Shown here in pieces: positions 9,445-19,885 of a stretch of DNA of 64,000 bases. The notes below the pieces were generated by a model that made no database searches, was not told the origin of the DNA, and saw only the letters and a list, made by a program, of their open reading frames with translations. The stretch spans positions 288,501 through 352,500 of the forward strand of contig JAODUP010000571.1 of assembly GCA_025642065.1 (NCBI GenBank), in the 5' to 3' direction. The DNA comes from Paralvinella palmiformis (Eukaryota; Annelida; Polychaeta; Terebellida; Alvinellidae). The stretch's first letter is position 1. Every line of letters begins with the position of its first letter. The position numbers were made by a program, and so were the translations under genes.

Positions 9445-11637
9445 CGATAATAATGACGATAATAATAATAATAACAATAATGTAGATTTAATCAAATACC
9501 CATGCTAGAAGGTATTAGTAAAATGCACTCTACAATATGAAATCTCCAATATAACATACCTGAAATAATGTATTATTTGTTATATAAATCATGCAAACAT
9601 ACTACTACTACTACTAATAATAATAATAATAATATTAATAATTAATATGTAGATGGCGTCCAATCAAGGAAGCCATTCTAAGGCACTTTATATGAAAGTT
9701 TGCAACAATTTTCTTGACAAAGAGACTCACTGCTTTAATTTGTTTTCTTAAATTTAATATTATGATTTTAATACTTTTCTTTGAAATATCAACTGATTTA
9801 ATATCTGTGACAAGACGTGGTAGAGTATTTCAGAGTATCACAGTCTTCAATCGTTTTTATATAACCTAACTATATGCTAATAATATACATCAAGTTGTTT
9901 ATGATGTTTATCGTCAAACTCTAATAATAACACTCCTATCCATCTGTCAATAATATTTAGCATTTCTTATTCCTAATAAATCAAAATAACATATTTGTAT
10001 TAATTATAGTTCTCTCAGATACTGATATGTATTTACGTGTTCTGAGTGATGTGGTGGCTGGGTGGACTTAGGTGTATAGGCTGGGTGGACTTAGGTGTGT
10101 AGACTGGGTGGACTTAGGTGTGTAGGCTGGGTGGACTTAGGTGTGTGGGCTGGGTGGACTTAGGTGTGTAGACTGGGTGGACGTAGGTGTGTGTAGGCTG
10201 GGTGGACTTAGATGTGTGTAGGTTGGGTGGACTTAGGTGTGTAGGCTGGGTGGACTTAGGTGTGTGTAGGCTGAGTGGACTTAGGTGTGTGTAGGCTGGG
10301 TGTACTTAGGTGTGTGTAGGCTGGGTGGACTTAGGTGTGTGTAGGCTGGGTGGACTTAGGTGTGTAGACTGGGTGGACTTAGGTGTGTGGGGACTCGGTG
10401 GACTGATGTATGTGGAGGTTGGGTAAACTGAGCTGTGTAGACTTAGTCGGGTGAAGCATATATCTGCTGAATGGAATAAGGTATGTGGATGCTGAATGGA
10501 CTGAGGTGTGTTACGGTTGGGTAGACTGAGGTATGTGTAGGTTGAGTGGATTGAGGTATGTGTAGGTTGAATGGATTGCGTAATCATTAGGCTGATTGGA
10601 ATGAGGTATGTATAGGTTTAGTAGACTGAGGTATGTGGAGGTTTGGTGAACTGAAATATGTGGAGACTTACTGGACCGAAGTATATGAAGACGGAGTGGA
10701 CCAAAATATGGGGACATTGAGTGCAATGAATGTATGTATAGGTTGAGTAGAGGGTGTATATGAGTTATTTCAAGTAGAAGAAGACTGAGTGGACTGAGAA
10801 TGCTCTATACTCCGCTAGTATCTGAGGAAATTAATTTCGGCGAAAGTACAAAAAAATATCGTATCGCAATCTAGTGAAGTCCCCCGCGAACGTTATATAT
10901 CTCTCCCTATTTCGTCTCCAGAAATCTCAGTCTTCAAAGGCACGCCACAAACGGGAGAATACGACTATATCACCTCAGTGCCACTCTTATTGGCGAGTAG
11001 GATCCCCGACGACGAGGTGAAATCTGAGACCAAATCGCGTCTGTACGAAAAATGCATCCCAACCGCTTATGGGATCATCACCGAAGATAGAGTCCGACAG
11101 CTGAAACACGTCTTCTATACAGGAAAAATACCCGAAAACGACAACAATGAAGTGACGGAACCGGAACGGGAGGGAAAGCCGTCGAAAACAGTTCTAAAAA
11201 AAAGGAAGATACCCAAAGTGAAAATAAAAAATCTTTTCAAAGGGAAGTCTAAGGAAGTTCAAAGTAAAGTCACCAAAGATCCGGAACCGGATAAAGATAG
11301 GAAGACGATGGAACGACTGCCAACTAAACAGTCGGACGAGATCCAGAGACGACAGTCGGACAATGATGTTTATGAGCAGCTGACAAGTAAACGAGGTTTT
11401 ACTTCGCTGGGTCAAGTCCCGTCCGATATATCTTCACTGACGGTGGACGAGGTCGGCGTCTGTCTGGATCTGTTACGCTTATCCCGACACAAAGAGACCC
11501 TAAGCCACCGATTGGTCGACGGAGAGATGCTGAGGTGTCTGACCGAATCGATCCTCATTAACGAATTCTGCTTTTCCGAGTTCGAAGCCAAACAGCTGTC
11601 ACGGTTTGCTAAGGGATATCGACCGAAGATGAACTAA
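5465..11637 (+). CDS. CABIT-SAM adaptor protein (GAREM/THEMIS-like), last four exons
   Basis: Spliced CDS: 5465-5588, 7785-7940, 9223-9396 and 10922-11637, giving 389 residues that lack the N-terminus. The first three exons carry part of a CABIT domain (YYSVPRCYSG in the first, then alternating hydrophobic strands, then PHDYTEALNQF). The last exon begins with GEYDYITSVPLLL, runs through a long K/E-rich linker and ends in a SAM domain (last ~70 residues, LTVDEVGVCLDLLRL to RFAKGYRP). CABIT plus C-terminal SAM is the architecture of GAREM adaptors, which bind GRB2 and shape ERK signalling downstream of receptor tyrosine kinases; that role is known for the family and inferred here. All three introns are phase 1. 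The first exon starts in phase 0 with an in-frame stop just upstream, so 5' exons exist that I could not find. GAREM1 is much longer; this form is compact. Confidence 0.85.
6101..6272 (-). mobile_element. SINE-A copy
   Basis: Near full length on the minus strand: head from GGGCGCCTCCGTGGTCTAGA through the body and into CCGTAAAAC. It lies in intron 1 of the CABIT-SAM gene, antisense to it. Confidence 0.75.
6620..7490. repeat. 31-bp minisatellite, about 28 units
   Basis: Head-to-tail 31-bp units with core GTCCGTCGGTGAAATGTCAT, checked by spacing (for example 6671 to 6702). Variants alternate between TTATGTCAGAT and TTAGGTCAGAT, and diverged units cluster near 6930-7040. It lies in an intron of the CABIT-SAM gene. 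Confidence 0.95.
7729..7774. repeat. (TA)n microsatellite
   Basis: About 46 bp of TA lying just upstream of a coding exon acceptor at 7784. Confidence 0.95.
7785..7940 (+). CDS. CABIT-SAM gene, second visible exon
   Basis: Acceptor AAATAG and donor GATG|GTATGA, phase 1 to phase 1, 52 codons. It encodes CABIT strands (VSVKIKGRLKIIE and ERYLVGHVICDG). A (TA)n follows the donor within a few bases, so the exon is bracketed by two TA tracts. Confidence 0.82.
7941..7992. repeat. (TA)n microsatellite then T-rich tract
   Basis: TA repeat immediately after the donor, followed by an AT-rich TTTATTTT stretch to about 8042. Confidence 0.9.
8241..8775. repeat. 40-bp minisatellite grading into shorter units
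   Basis: Exact 40-bp period (CATCAGTTAC at 8271, 8311, 8351 and so on) with core GGTTACCATTAGGCCAGATG. After about 8500 the units shorten and diverge. The array lies in an intron of the CABIT-SAM gene. Confidence 0.95.
8776..9035. repeat. (ATT)n then 32-bp minisatellite
   Basis: A short (ATT)n is followed by 32-bp units with core TTTAGCCTACATGTCAGCC (spacing 8849 to 8881). CAGTTAC is shared with the 40-bp array, so the two arrays probably derive from one ancestor. Confidence 0.9.
9223..9396 (+). CDS. CABIT-SAM gene, third visible exon
   Basis: Acceptor TTTATTTTTCAG and donor TCTG|GTAAGG, phase 1 to phase 1, 58 codons. It encodes the end of the CABIT segment and joins in frame to the last exon through a Glu codon. 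Confidence 0.85.
9409..9990. repeat. (TAA)n tracts and unclassified AT-rich repeat
   Basis: Imperfect (ATA)n at 9409-9480 and again near 9600-9645. The second adjoins a SINE-B-type 3' tail in reverse (GGAAGCCATTCTAAGGCACTTTA). The rest to 9990 is AT-rich with no gene visible. Confidence 0.5.
10051..10760. repeat. ~25-bp minisatellite (GGCTGGGTGGACTTAGGTGT)
   Basis: Units of 23-27 bp, regular to about 10420 and increasingly diverged to 10760. It fills the intron before the last exon of the CABIT-SAM gene. The reverse complement of its unit closely resembles the array at 51890-53000. Confidence 0.92.
10922..11637 (+). CDS. CABIT-SAM gene, last exon with SAM domain
   Basis: A strong pyrimidine-rich acceptor (CTCCCTATTTCGTCTCCAG) opens in phase 1, matching the previous donor; the stop is TAA at 11635-11637. 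It encodes 238 residues: end of CABIT, a basic linker with KKRKIPKVKIKNLFKGKSKE, then SAM. The frame is open further left to 10819, but only the 10921 acceptor fits the phase. Confidence 0.88.
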
Positions 11638-11663
11638 CCCCTATGTGTCGTCCTCATAGTTGA

Positions 11664-13990
11664 GTAGTAGTAGTAGTAGTATTTAATTCCAATTTCAATA
11701 TCAAATAACGTATACATAATGCAATTTTACAAGTATATTACATATAAAGAAATTGGGGGACCAATGTAGCCGAAGCTGTCTTCCCATTGGCCCCTAACAA
11801 CTATAGCTAATAAAGGTCAGCTCGATAAAACGCCGTTTGTGTATTTGCAAGTCTGGTCGTGTGTGTATTGGAAGTATGTGGACCAGGTACCAAGGAATCA
11901 TATAATTACCTAGACATGTGTACATTGACAACAATAAGGGTTGTTGCATTTTACAGATGCTGAGTAAGTAACTAAGATGGAACTTTTTGGGGTTTTCTTA
12001 GTTTTTGATCTTGAATTACAAATGGAAAGGATACTGTTCCAATTGTTCCATATAATGGGAAAATTGACTAACTCTGCAACTTACTGGATAGTGCAGAGTT
12101 ACATTGAGGTACATTCATATGACTAGATTGCCTTGTCACACGATGTTCCTGTACATCAGAATTTAGACGGAATATGCCATCGAAGGATATAGGAAGTCTC
12201 TTGCTAAAAAAGTCGTCCATGAACAAGCATACTTGGTATTGATATATGTCACTTAATTTTAAGATTTCACAGTTTTTGAATAAAGGATCCGTATGATTGT
12301 TATAACACGCATTATTAATAATACGAATAGCTCTTTTCTGCAAAGACACAGTTTTTTTAAGGATTGATGAATTGGCGTTCCCCCAAATTAGTATACCATA
12401 TGAGATATATGGTTGTATCAGTGCCAGGTATAAAGTTTTCAGACAATCTTTTGGTAGGAATTTCTTTACTTGTTTTATGTCATATAAGGCCCGAGAAATC
12501 TTATTTTTCACGTAAATCAAATGGATAGATCCTTGTGGTATACCACAGTTCATGAATTCAATATCTGACTTCGTTTTACCGATTTGAACATATTGTTCCT
12601 ATTCACAAGATAACTGGCAAACCATTTGTTGCCGACCCCCCTAATACCATAGTAATTTAATTTATTTAATAACGTGTCTGTCTTTATAACATCAAATGCT
12701 TTTGAGAGATCGCAGAAAATAGATCAGGTAACTTGCTTAGGAGGCAAATTATTAGCTAATGCACATTGATTTAATAAATGTATAATTGCGTGAATTGTTG
12801 AGTGTTTCTCATGAAAACCATACTGATGTTTGTAAAGAATATTATTACTATTGAGGAAGCTCATTACCTTGTTATACATTATCCTTTCAAATATTTTCGA
12901 AAAAGCTGGGAGAAGGCTGATGGGTCTATAGTTTTTTAATTCAGTGGGATCAGCTGATTTGTGTATTGGAATTGCCTTAGCTATTCTCAGTTGATTGGGA
13001 ACAATACGGTAATGATTGATCTATTTATAATGTGTGTCAATGGATATTTAATGTATTCAATAGATTCCTGGAGTAGTTTGGAGGATATTTCATCATGACC
13101 TGTACTAAGCTTAAGTTTTAATTTGTTTGTGATTTCGAGGACTTGATCTGGTTCTATAGTTTCCAAAAATATGCTGTTTATTCGAGGTGTTTTCAAATAG
13201 TCATTAACTTTTTTGTACGTTTTAGGGACATTTTCAGAGGTGGTTTTCCCAATTTTTGAAAAATACTTATTGAAGCTATTTGTTATTTCAGTTTCACCTG
13301 AAATATATTTGTTGTCTATTTTGAAAGTCTGGGGCCAGTTAGATTTGTCGTTTTGTTTACCTATTGCTTGTTTTAGTACTGACCACATGTTTTTCATATT
13401 GTTTTTATTTAATTCTAGGAGATGGGAGTAATAGTTTCTTTTTAGCTCGCGCTTGGCTTTATTGAATAAATTCAAGTAATTTGTATAGCATTTAATGTTT
13501 TCGTCTGTTGGTTTACTAAGTTTCTTTTTAAATAACTTCGCCTTATGTCTGGCAGATGCCAATAATCCGGTTGAGACCCATGGCTCACGTTTCATGTATT
13601 TCTTATTGAACCGTGTTTTAAGCAAAGGAAATGTTTCATTGAATATATTTTTATAGATTGACATGAGTTTATCATAAGCGGAGTTAGGACAATCAGAATT
13701 TATTATTATAGAAAAATCCCTATCACATAGCAATTGTTAAAATTTTGTAAAAATCCCGTCGTCTGTGTATTGATAAATGGCTGCTTTATAACTCCTCATC
13801 TTTTTCAAATCATTATGAACTATCCAGAAATGAGTACAAATCATCTGGATATAAAGTGATGATTCAAATAATAATGGAGAATAGTTTTCATTTATCATAT
13901 ATAATATTTCATATGCCGTATCTAACAGGTGTGTCATCGTTAAAGATATATGGATATTATATATACCAATAAAAGAAACAAATACACTAC
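11664..13990 (-). mobile_element. Decayed non-LTR retrotransposon (CR1/Jockey-type RT)
   Basis: Minus-strand pieces in order: 13937-13737 (pre-RT remnant); 13733-12987 (linker and start of RT, ending ITNKLKLKLSTGHDEISSKLL and PLTHIINRSI); 12986-12600 (KNYRPISLLPAFSKIFERI, QYGFHEKHSTIHA and motif [12 protein letters not shown]); and 12553-12068 (GIPQGS then RT thumb and C-terminal part). Stops and frameshifts break it. After GIPQGS the text jumps straight to the thumb, so the YADD region is deleted. The 3' end seems to be a (TAC)n tail at 11665-11680, about 30 bp past the stop of the CABIT-SAM gene. It is dead. The clade is judged by eye only. Confidence 0.8.
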
Positions 13991-14227
13991 AGGTTTATTA
14001 TTAATTACTAGCATTATTATTTATTTAATATAACACATAAATTTAAATACATGAATTATAATTTTGCAAACAGGTAAGTCTTTAAAGCTTTTTTCAAGAC
14101 TGGTGTTCAAGACTGGCTCTCACATCTGTCAGCAATTCATGAATTCATATCAAGGTCTGTAGTTGTATAAGACACAGTAAAAAAGCTTACTAACAAGTGA
14201 TTTTGCTTAACATCACATTAAATATAT

Positions 14228-14480
14228 ATGTTGCATCTTGTTGGTGGTCGGTGAGGGGGGGGGCACTTGCGTGTCTCAAGGGCTCTGTAAGCTATGCCAA
14301 CGGGCACAAAGCCACTGGCAGGTTTAACCGAACCGGGAAGTTCTCAGAAGAGGGACCAGACGAAACCGAGCATTTGGTCCTCCAGGTTGCGGGTTGGTCG
14401 TGGGGCTGACAACCCAACCCGCATCAAAACGAGCCCGTTACGGAAACTACAACAACCATTACAACCATCACAACTATGTG
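14228..14480 (+). mobile_element. Probable retroelement untranslated-region fragment
   Basis: A GC-richer block with phrases such as GGCAGGTTTAACCGAACCGG and CAGGTTGCGGGTTGGTCGTG, ending in ACAACAACCATTACAACC. It stands out from the AT-rich surroundings and resembles leader sequence of invertebrate non-LTR elements. No reading frame is convincing. Confidence 0.35.
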
Positions 14481-14519
14481 GAGGAAGAGTGTTGTTGTAG
14501 TCTTATGTCCCACTGGATA

Positions 14520-14691
14520 AATGTTGATGTTTTACGGCACCAGGTAGACTAAATGGGCCGAGTGACCTCCAAAGGTAATGAGGCGAAGGGAAAGATGAAA
14601 CACCCATCTGACGTAGTCCGGTCTGGGTTTGAACCAAGGTGTCATAGATCTGTGGCCAACCGCGCTAGCAATTAGGCCATGGAGGCGCCTA
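14520..14691 (-). mobile_element. SINE-A copy (diverged)
   Basis: Full-length but diverged minus-strand copy. The head ends in GGCGCCTCCATGGCC and the B box is GGTTCAAACCC. It resembles the copies at 33537 and 58661 more than the main type, suggesting a subfamily. Confidence 0.7.
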
Positions 14692-14856
14692 TATACTACT
14701 GGGGACGAAGGGGATAAGCAAGTAGGTACATTAACAGGTTAGTACACTTGGACAGCATCAAGTAAATCGGTGACATCACTGAATAAGTCGGACAGTTCAG
14801 TCAGAAAATAGGGTGGATCCATGAACCTGAAGCCAACTTTGATGGCATATACAAAG

Positions 14857-15819
14857 TCAATAGACTGATCCAGGCGAAATGCGTTGTATCGATTACCAAC
14901 TGCCATCTCGGGTTAGAAACAACTGTGGCGCCCACTGTTGATCAGGAGATGGGCAAATTATTTCATATTACACGGAACCTGAGACTAGTATTTCAGTTGA
15001 ACAGTTGTGTCTTTCCAAAGGATTTAACACATTTTTTATCAGGATATAACCCAATGATTGAGCGGACCGATCTTTCCAGATGAATGACACAACTAAGCTG
15101 AATGTAAACTGATTTTAATGAAGATTTTTAAATATTTAATGTAGCTATAAAGGACAATTAGCAAGTGTCATTTTAAACAATTGAGATGTAAATGGTTTCA
15201 ATGAAGATTTTCAAAAGTTTTAGAACTATTATTTTTACTTGTACTTGGGAACCAATCATATATGTATCAGCTGTATATTATTAAATAAAAAATGTTATTA
15301 CATAACATTACTAACACCCTTAACATTTACATGTAGTAAATATTGTACGAATGGCTGATTCAGAAAATGAAACAGTTAATTCACGTTCAATACAAGATAT
15401 CATGCATAAATACCAAAGTTACAGTAATAGGAATAGCCCATTGAATTATAATCTATGTGATCATTGATATCGTCATGTCAGATGGCAAAATTTCTACAAA
15501 AAATATATATATTTTAGAATGGAAGTTTGAACTAGACAGGTCGGACCATGACAGCCATGTAGTGGAATTTATATATTGATGAAGTCTATGCCATTCCTAT
15601 TAAATGCAATATTATGATCTGTAGATCATATACCCTTAATGGACTATAAATAAAATATAAATGGTAAATAGACTAAATATAGCTTTTTAGTAAGACATTT
15701 ATCGGCCACTACACACGTAAATCGTCATGTAACACCGTGATTCCTAGACTTCTGACCCGAGACCGTAGTGTGAATTTAACCGTATGGTGGCGCCAGGGGT
15801 TAAAGAATCGGTCTATTGA
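14857..15819. mobile_element. ~1-kb non-autonomous DNA transposon, copy 1
   Basis: Starts TCAATAGACTGATCC and ends GAATCGGTCTATTGA, a terminal inverted repeat of about 15 bp with one or two mismatches. A second copy at 41030-42047 is similar over its whole length and its similarity stops at the same ends. There is no open frame of note. Inside both ends lies CTCGGGTTAGAA (CTCGGGTCAGAA at the far end) in inverted orientation, next to a GGCGCC motif. Target duplications are not obvious, so the superfamily is unknown. Confidence 0.75.
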
Positions 15820-16375
15820 GATTACTGACAGAAAAGACTCAAATAATGCTGCAGTTGAATATTTTCATGGAACAATTCTCATCAATACAAATAATTACAT
15901 GTGACAGGCAAACTGTTACATCCCTGTAATAAATGATAGGTTATTTTCTTTCTAAACCACGTAGCTACTAAAGTATTATTCAAAACAAAGACATGATGAC
16001 ATGACCCAGAAGTTATATCACAAATAGGTCACAATTGTGACATCAACACTAACATCGGGTTAAAGATAGCCGCATGCATGTTCAGACATTTATTTTTAAT
16101 AAATCTATTTACTATTTCATTTGGTTTAATCCCTTGTACAAGCATTTAGTTATCTACAAAAAAATTGGCTGTAATTAAATAAAGCATAATGGTCCATAAA
16201 TTATGGATGCATCTCGTGCACGACTCTACCCGTGTTTTTCTAACACTCTTCGACATTATAATTCTGACACGTGTCCGATTCTGTGGTTCCTTAAATTCAA
16301 ACTATTCATGGCAGTTTTGATGAATAGTCACTAATTTATTATATTGATTTATTCTTTGAGCTCTCCTTGACAAAT

Positions 16376-16421
<46 letters not shown>

Positions 16422-17809
16422 GCGCCACAAATATGATGCTACCGGTGAAGGCATAATTATTCTAAATTGGCATGAATATTAATGCGGCTGTTTCTATGAC
16501 AACGGAATATGAAAATACTAACAATGAAATAGATCGTTATTTCCGGTTAATTCCAGTTATTAGCGGTACTTAGTTAAGATTATTTAGTTTATTCTTCAGG
16601 TTGGTCTCAACTTGGGATATTTTGTTAAGAGCTAGTTCCTCTTTGAGGAGTTCAACCGATCTTACCGAATCGTTTGTTTGAAGGAGCGAACATTCGAATT
16701 ATCCGTTTCAGAATAAAGAAACTGAACAACAAAGTGGAAGTGATTACTATTTTTATTGTCTCCCTACTACACCGTACGCTCTAAACGTAGTCAATCATGT
16801 ACAATAAAACGTGGGTACGAACTGCCATATATAGCTTTACTATGCCTCTTGTCACGACGCCGTTATGATAGCAATAATGGCAATGCTATGATGGTTGACA
16901 ACGTTATGACGGATTGTTCTAAACGCCACAAACATTCGGCAGATTAACCAACCAATATTCGAAGCAATAGCAACTTTATTACTAACTACTACCAGACATC
17001 TACAGAATCCTTATCATAATAATCCGATAAAATATATTTCCGTTTGTTTATTAGTTTAGTATAAAATAAATAAGCGTTGTACTGGTTTATGAACAAGTAT
17101 AATTGGACTCGTGTTGAATAAACGAGCCAAAGGAAAGGTGAAACCAGGCAATAGATTTGGTTATTTTGCTAATGTTCACATGTTTCTGAATACAATAATC
17201 AACTTGTAGTTGGCTGTGGGTAACAGGTCCGCTCTTTGGTGAAGAAATTTTAACGTAAATCAGTAAGTAGCAGTGGTTACTTGAGTACTTTGTTTTAGCC
17301 TCAGTTTCTGGTCACATTTTAGGATGTATGGTTGAGGGTTGACTTTCGAGGGCGAATATTTCACAATTTTAGACAACTCGATTCAGTTTGAACATCGAGC
17401 TGATGTTTTGCAGTACAGTGCTCCACCGACAGCCATGCACTCGATTAAACACACCGACAGACGATGCTTCCATTGCCTGTGGCTATCTCATAGCCAATCA
17501 TAATCATTCATGGCTACTTACAAACATAAATGTATGATCTTTCCAATGAGCAGATCATGAGTTAATCTGACGGACAAAGTGACAGGAGTATTTCTTTATA
17601 GTGTCTGTAATTAACATACATTAAAATGATCAATGGCTTCAATGCCATCCCTTATCTAGGGCACGGTTATTGAATATTGGTTTAAATGTGGAGGTATATC
17701 TTTGATTTTAACATGTGTGGCAGAAACTACCGGTATGTCACGGACTCTATATTCCGACATTCTCGTTTATCCGACATATTATCATGTTATCTTCGGATTA
17801 ACGGATTCT

Positions 17810-17846
<37 letters not shown>

Positions 17847-17980
17847 CGTGCGTGCGTGCGTGCGTGCACACGCGTGCTGCCTCTATAGCTATTGGAAGAG
17901 CTAGGAGAGAAGCCGGTGGATTGACATATCGTTAAAATACTGAAAGTAAAGCTTGAAGTGAGAAGCACTGATCGTATTAT
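15820..17980. other. Intergenic, no gene seen
   Basis: AT-rich sequence between the first 1-kb element and the 3' end of the sulfotransferase gene. It holds (TA)n at 16379-16416 and (TA)n followed by (TGCG)n at 17813-17868. No spliced coding pattern is visible. Confidence 0.6.
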
Positions 17981-17986
17981 AACATT

Positions 17987-18000
17987 TTTATTTATTTATT
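17987..18000 (-). terminator. Overlapping AATAAA poly(A) signals of the sulfotransferase gene
   Basis: On the minus strand AATAAA occurs at 17992-17987, 17996-17991 and 18000-17995, starting only 3 nt after the stop codon. If the first is used, the 3' UTR would be very short. Confidence 0.5.
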
Positions 18001-18003
18001 TTT

Positions 18004-18176
18004 TTAATATCCCCAGTTCCATTTATCATCTCCTAATATCGATGCTAATTGTCTGTTAAAAGGTCGATAGAAATCCTCTAACAGAGTCCGGGTTTCATTA
18101 AACATGTCGGCGGGGGGAGCTTGATTTGTGACAGATTTTGATCCAATCATCATCTCCTTCTCTGGCGCCATTGTCT
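18004..18176 (-). CDS. Sulfotransferase gene, last exon
   Basis: Acceptor CATCATTTCAG, phase 1 in, stop TAA at 18006-18004. It encodes the conserved C-terminus TRTLLEDFYRPFNRQLASIL followed by WNWGY. Confidence 0.9.
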
Positions 18177-18242
18177 CTGAAATGATGAAAATATTAATAC
18201 GGAATTAATATATAATATATAATACGTCTCCACCATTATATA

Positions 18243-18285
<43 letters not shown>

Positions 18286-18368
18286 AAACAGTGATTTCAC
18301 AAATTTTGTGATATTTTAGGGATTTTGCGAAAGCCCTGGTTTCAGAATCTTACTGTAACGTGTGTGTG

Positions 18369-18462
<94 letters not shown>

Positions 18463-19263
18463 CGTGCGTGTGTGTGTGTTTTAGCTAGTTATAATAAGAC
18501 ACAGGCACAGAGAATCTCGAAGCGTGAATTGGAACTTCGGACGTTTCTTCACGAGACTTAATCCAGAGTGGCGACTTTTCTTGCTGAGACACGTGTAATG
18601 TCTCACCAGTCCCTAAGCCGCCAAGCAAAAAACAAAAAGTAGAATCACCTACAGCCGTGGAGTTTGGGAGTAGAACACCCAAGTGTGTGTAATCTATTTG
18701 TGACAGATTGAATTCTAAATATCGAAATAGATATAAAACGTTTCAAATGACGTGGTTGGGTGTCATATGTAGATTTAACCGTGTTCTAAACATTTCCTGG
18801 TCGCGTTAACTCGCAGAGAGCGTTTCTATAGCCGAAGCTGACTGTGGGTTCGGTCACAGATTTCAACATCGAAAGTACAACTGCGAACTTTGATGCTACT
18901 GTTGTTTTATCTCTCACGGAAATCCAATGCCCTTAGAAAACGCTTCGCCCATTTGGCGTACTATGTTCAGAGAGACTTCAATGCGAATATTACCGAATTC
19001 CAGGAAGCTGACGATTTCCCTAATGTGCGGCACGCGATCTTCCATGTAGTCCTCCATTCGGAGAAAGAGAAACTGTTCCCTTGGAAATAACCTCAGCCAG
19101 TCGCTGATGAAGACAGCATACAGACTGTTAGTGACGTGCGTCCCGAAATCAAATTTCTGCAAACAGAATTGCCGATTAACAAACATAATAATGTTGAGGT
19201 GACCTTAAACTGTAACCAATGACCAGTGTCAATTAGACATTGATAAACACTGTGAGGTATAGT

Positions 19264-19338
<75 letters not shown>

Positions 19339-19854
19339 ATAACAATAATAGTAATAACTAGCAGGAATTATTCAAAGGGGGTGTAGGTGATGCCCAACAC
19401 TTTTTTTTAAACAATAAGATATTGGAGCAATAAACATTATTTATCGATGAGAGTAACTTTGACCAGGTGAGTTTTTAGAACAGATTTAAACTTGTCAAGA
19501 GACGACACATTTACTGATGTGCTGTGGTCAAGTGAACTGAAATTAATCAAGAGACTGTTCTTATTATAACGAGGTTTACAAGAATGCAACCAAATTCCGT
19601 CTCTGTGGGCTCAATATGATGCGTTATAGCCACGGTGTGAAAATGTTATTAAAATAAAGTATAAATTATCCATTAATTGTTAATTACATAACGATATTTT
19701 GTTTTAAAAGACGGAACTTTAATGACTGGCCGATAATCGGTGGATCCAAGCCCATTCCAGGCGTTTGATCAAGTACGTTAAAAATAAATACACTGATATC
19801 CAATGTTTATCTGGCAAGACGCAGATCTTTATAAAAATACTCATGGATAAAAAC

Positions 19855-19885
<31 letters not shown>

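Noticed and set aside
10306..10726. Minus-strand Ser/Thr/His-rich frames
   Set aside because: Read-through of the ~25-bp minisatellite, in an intron of a plus-strand gene.
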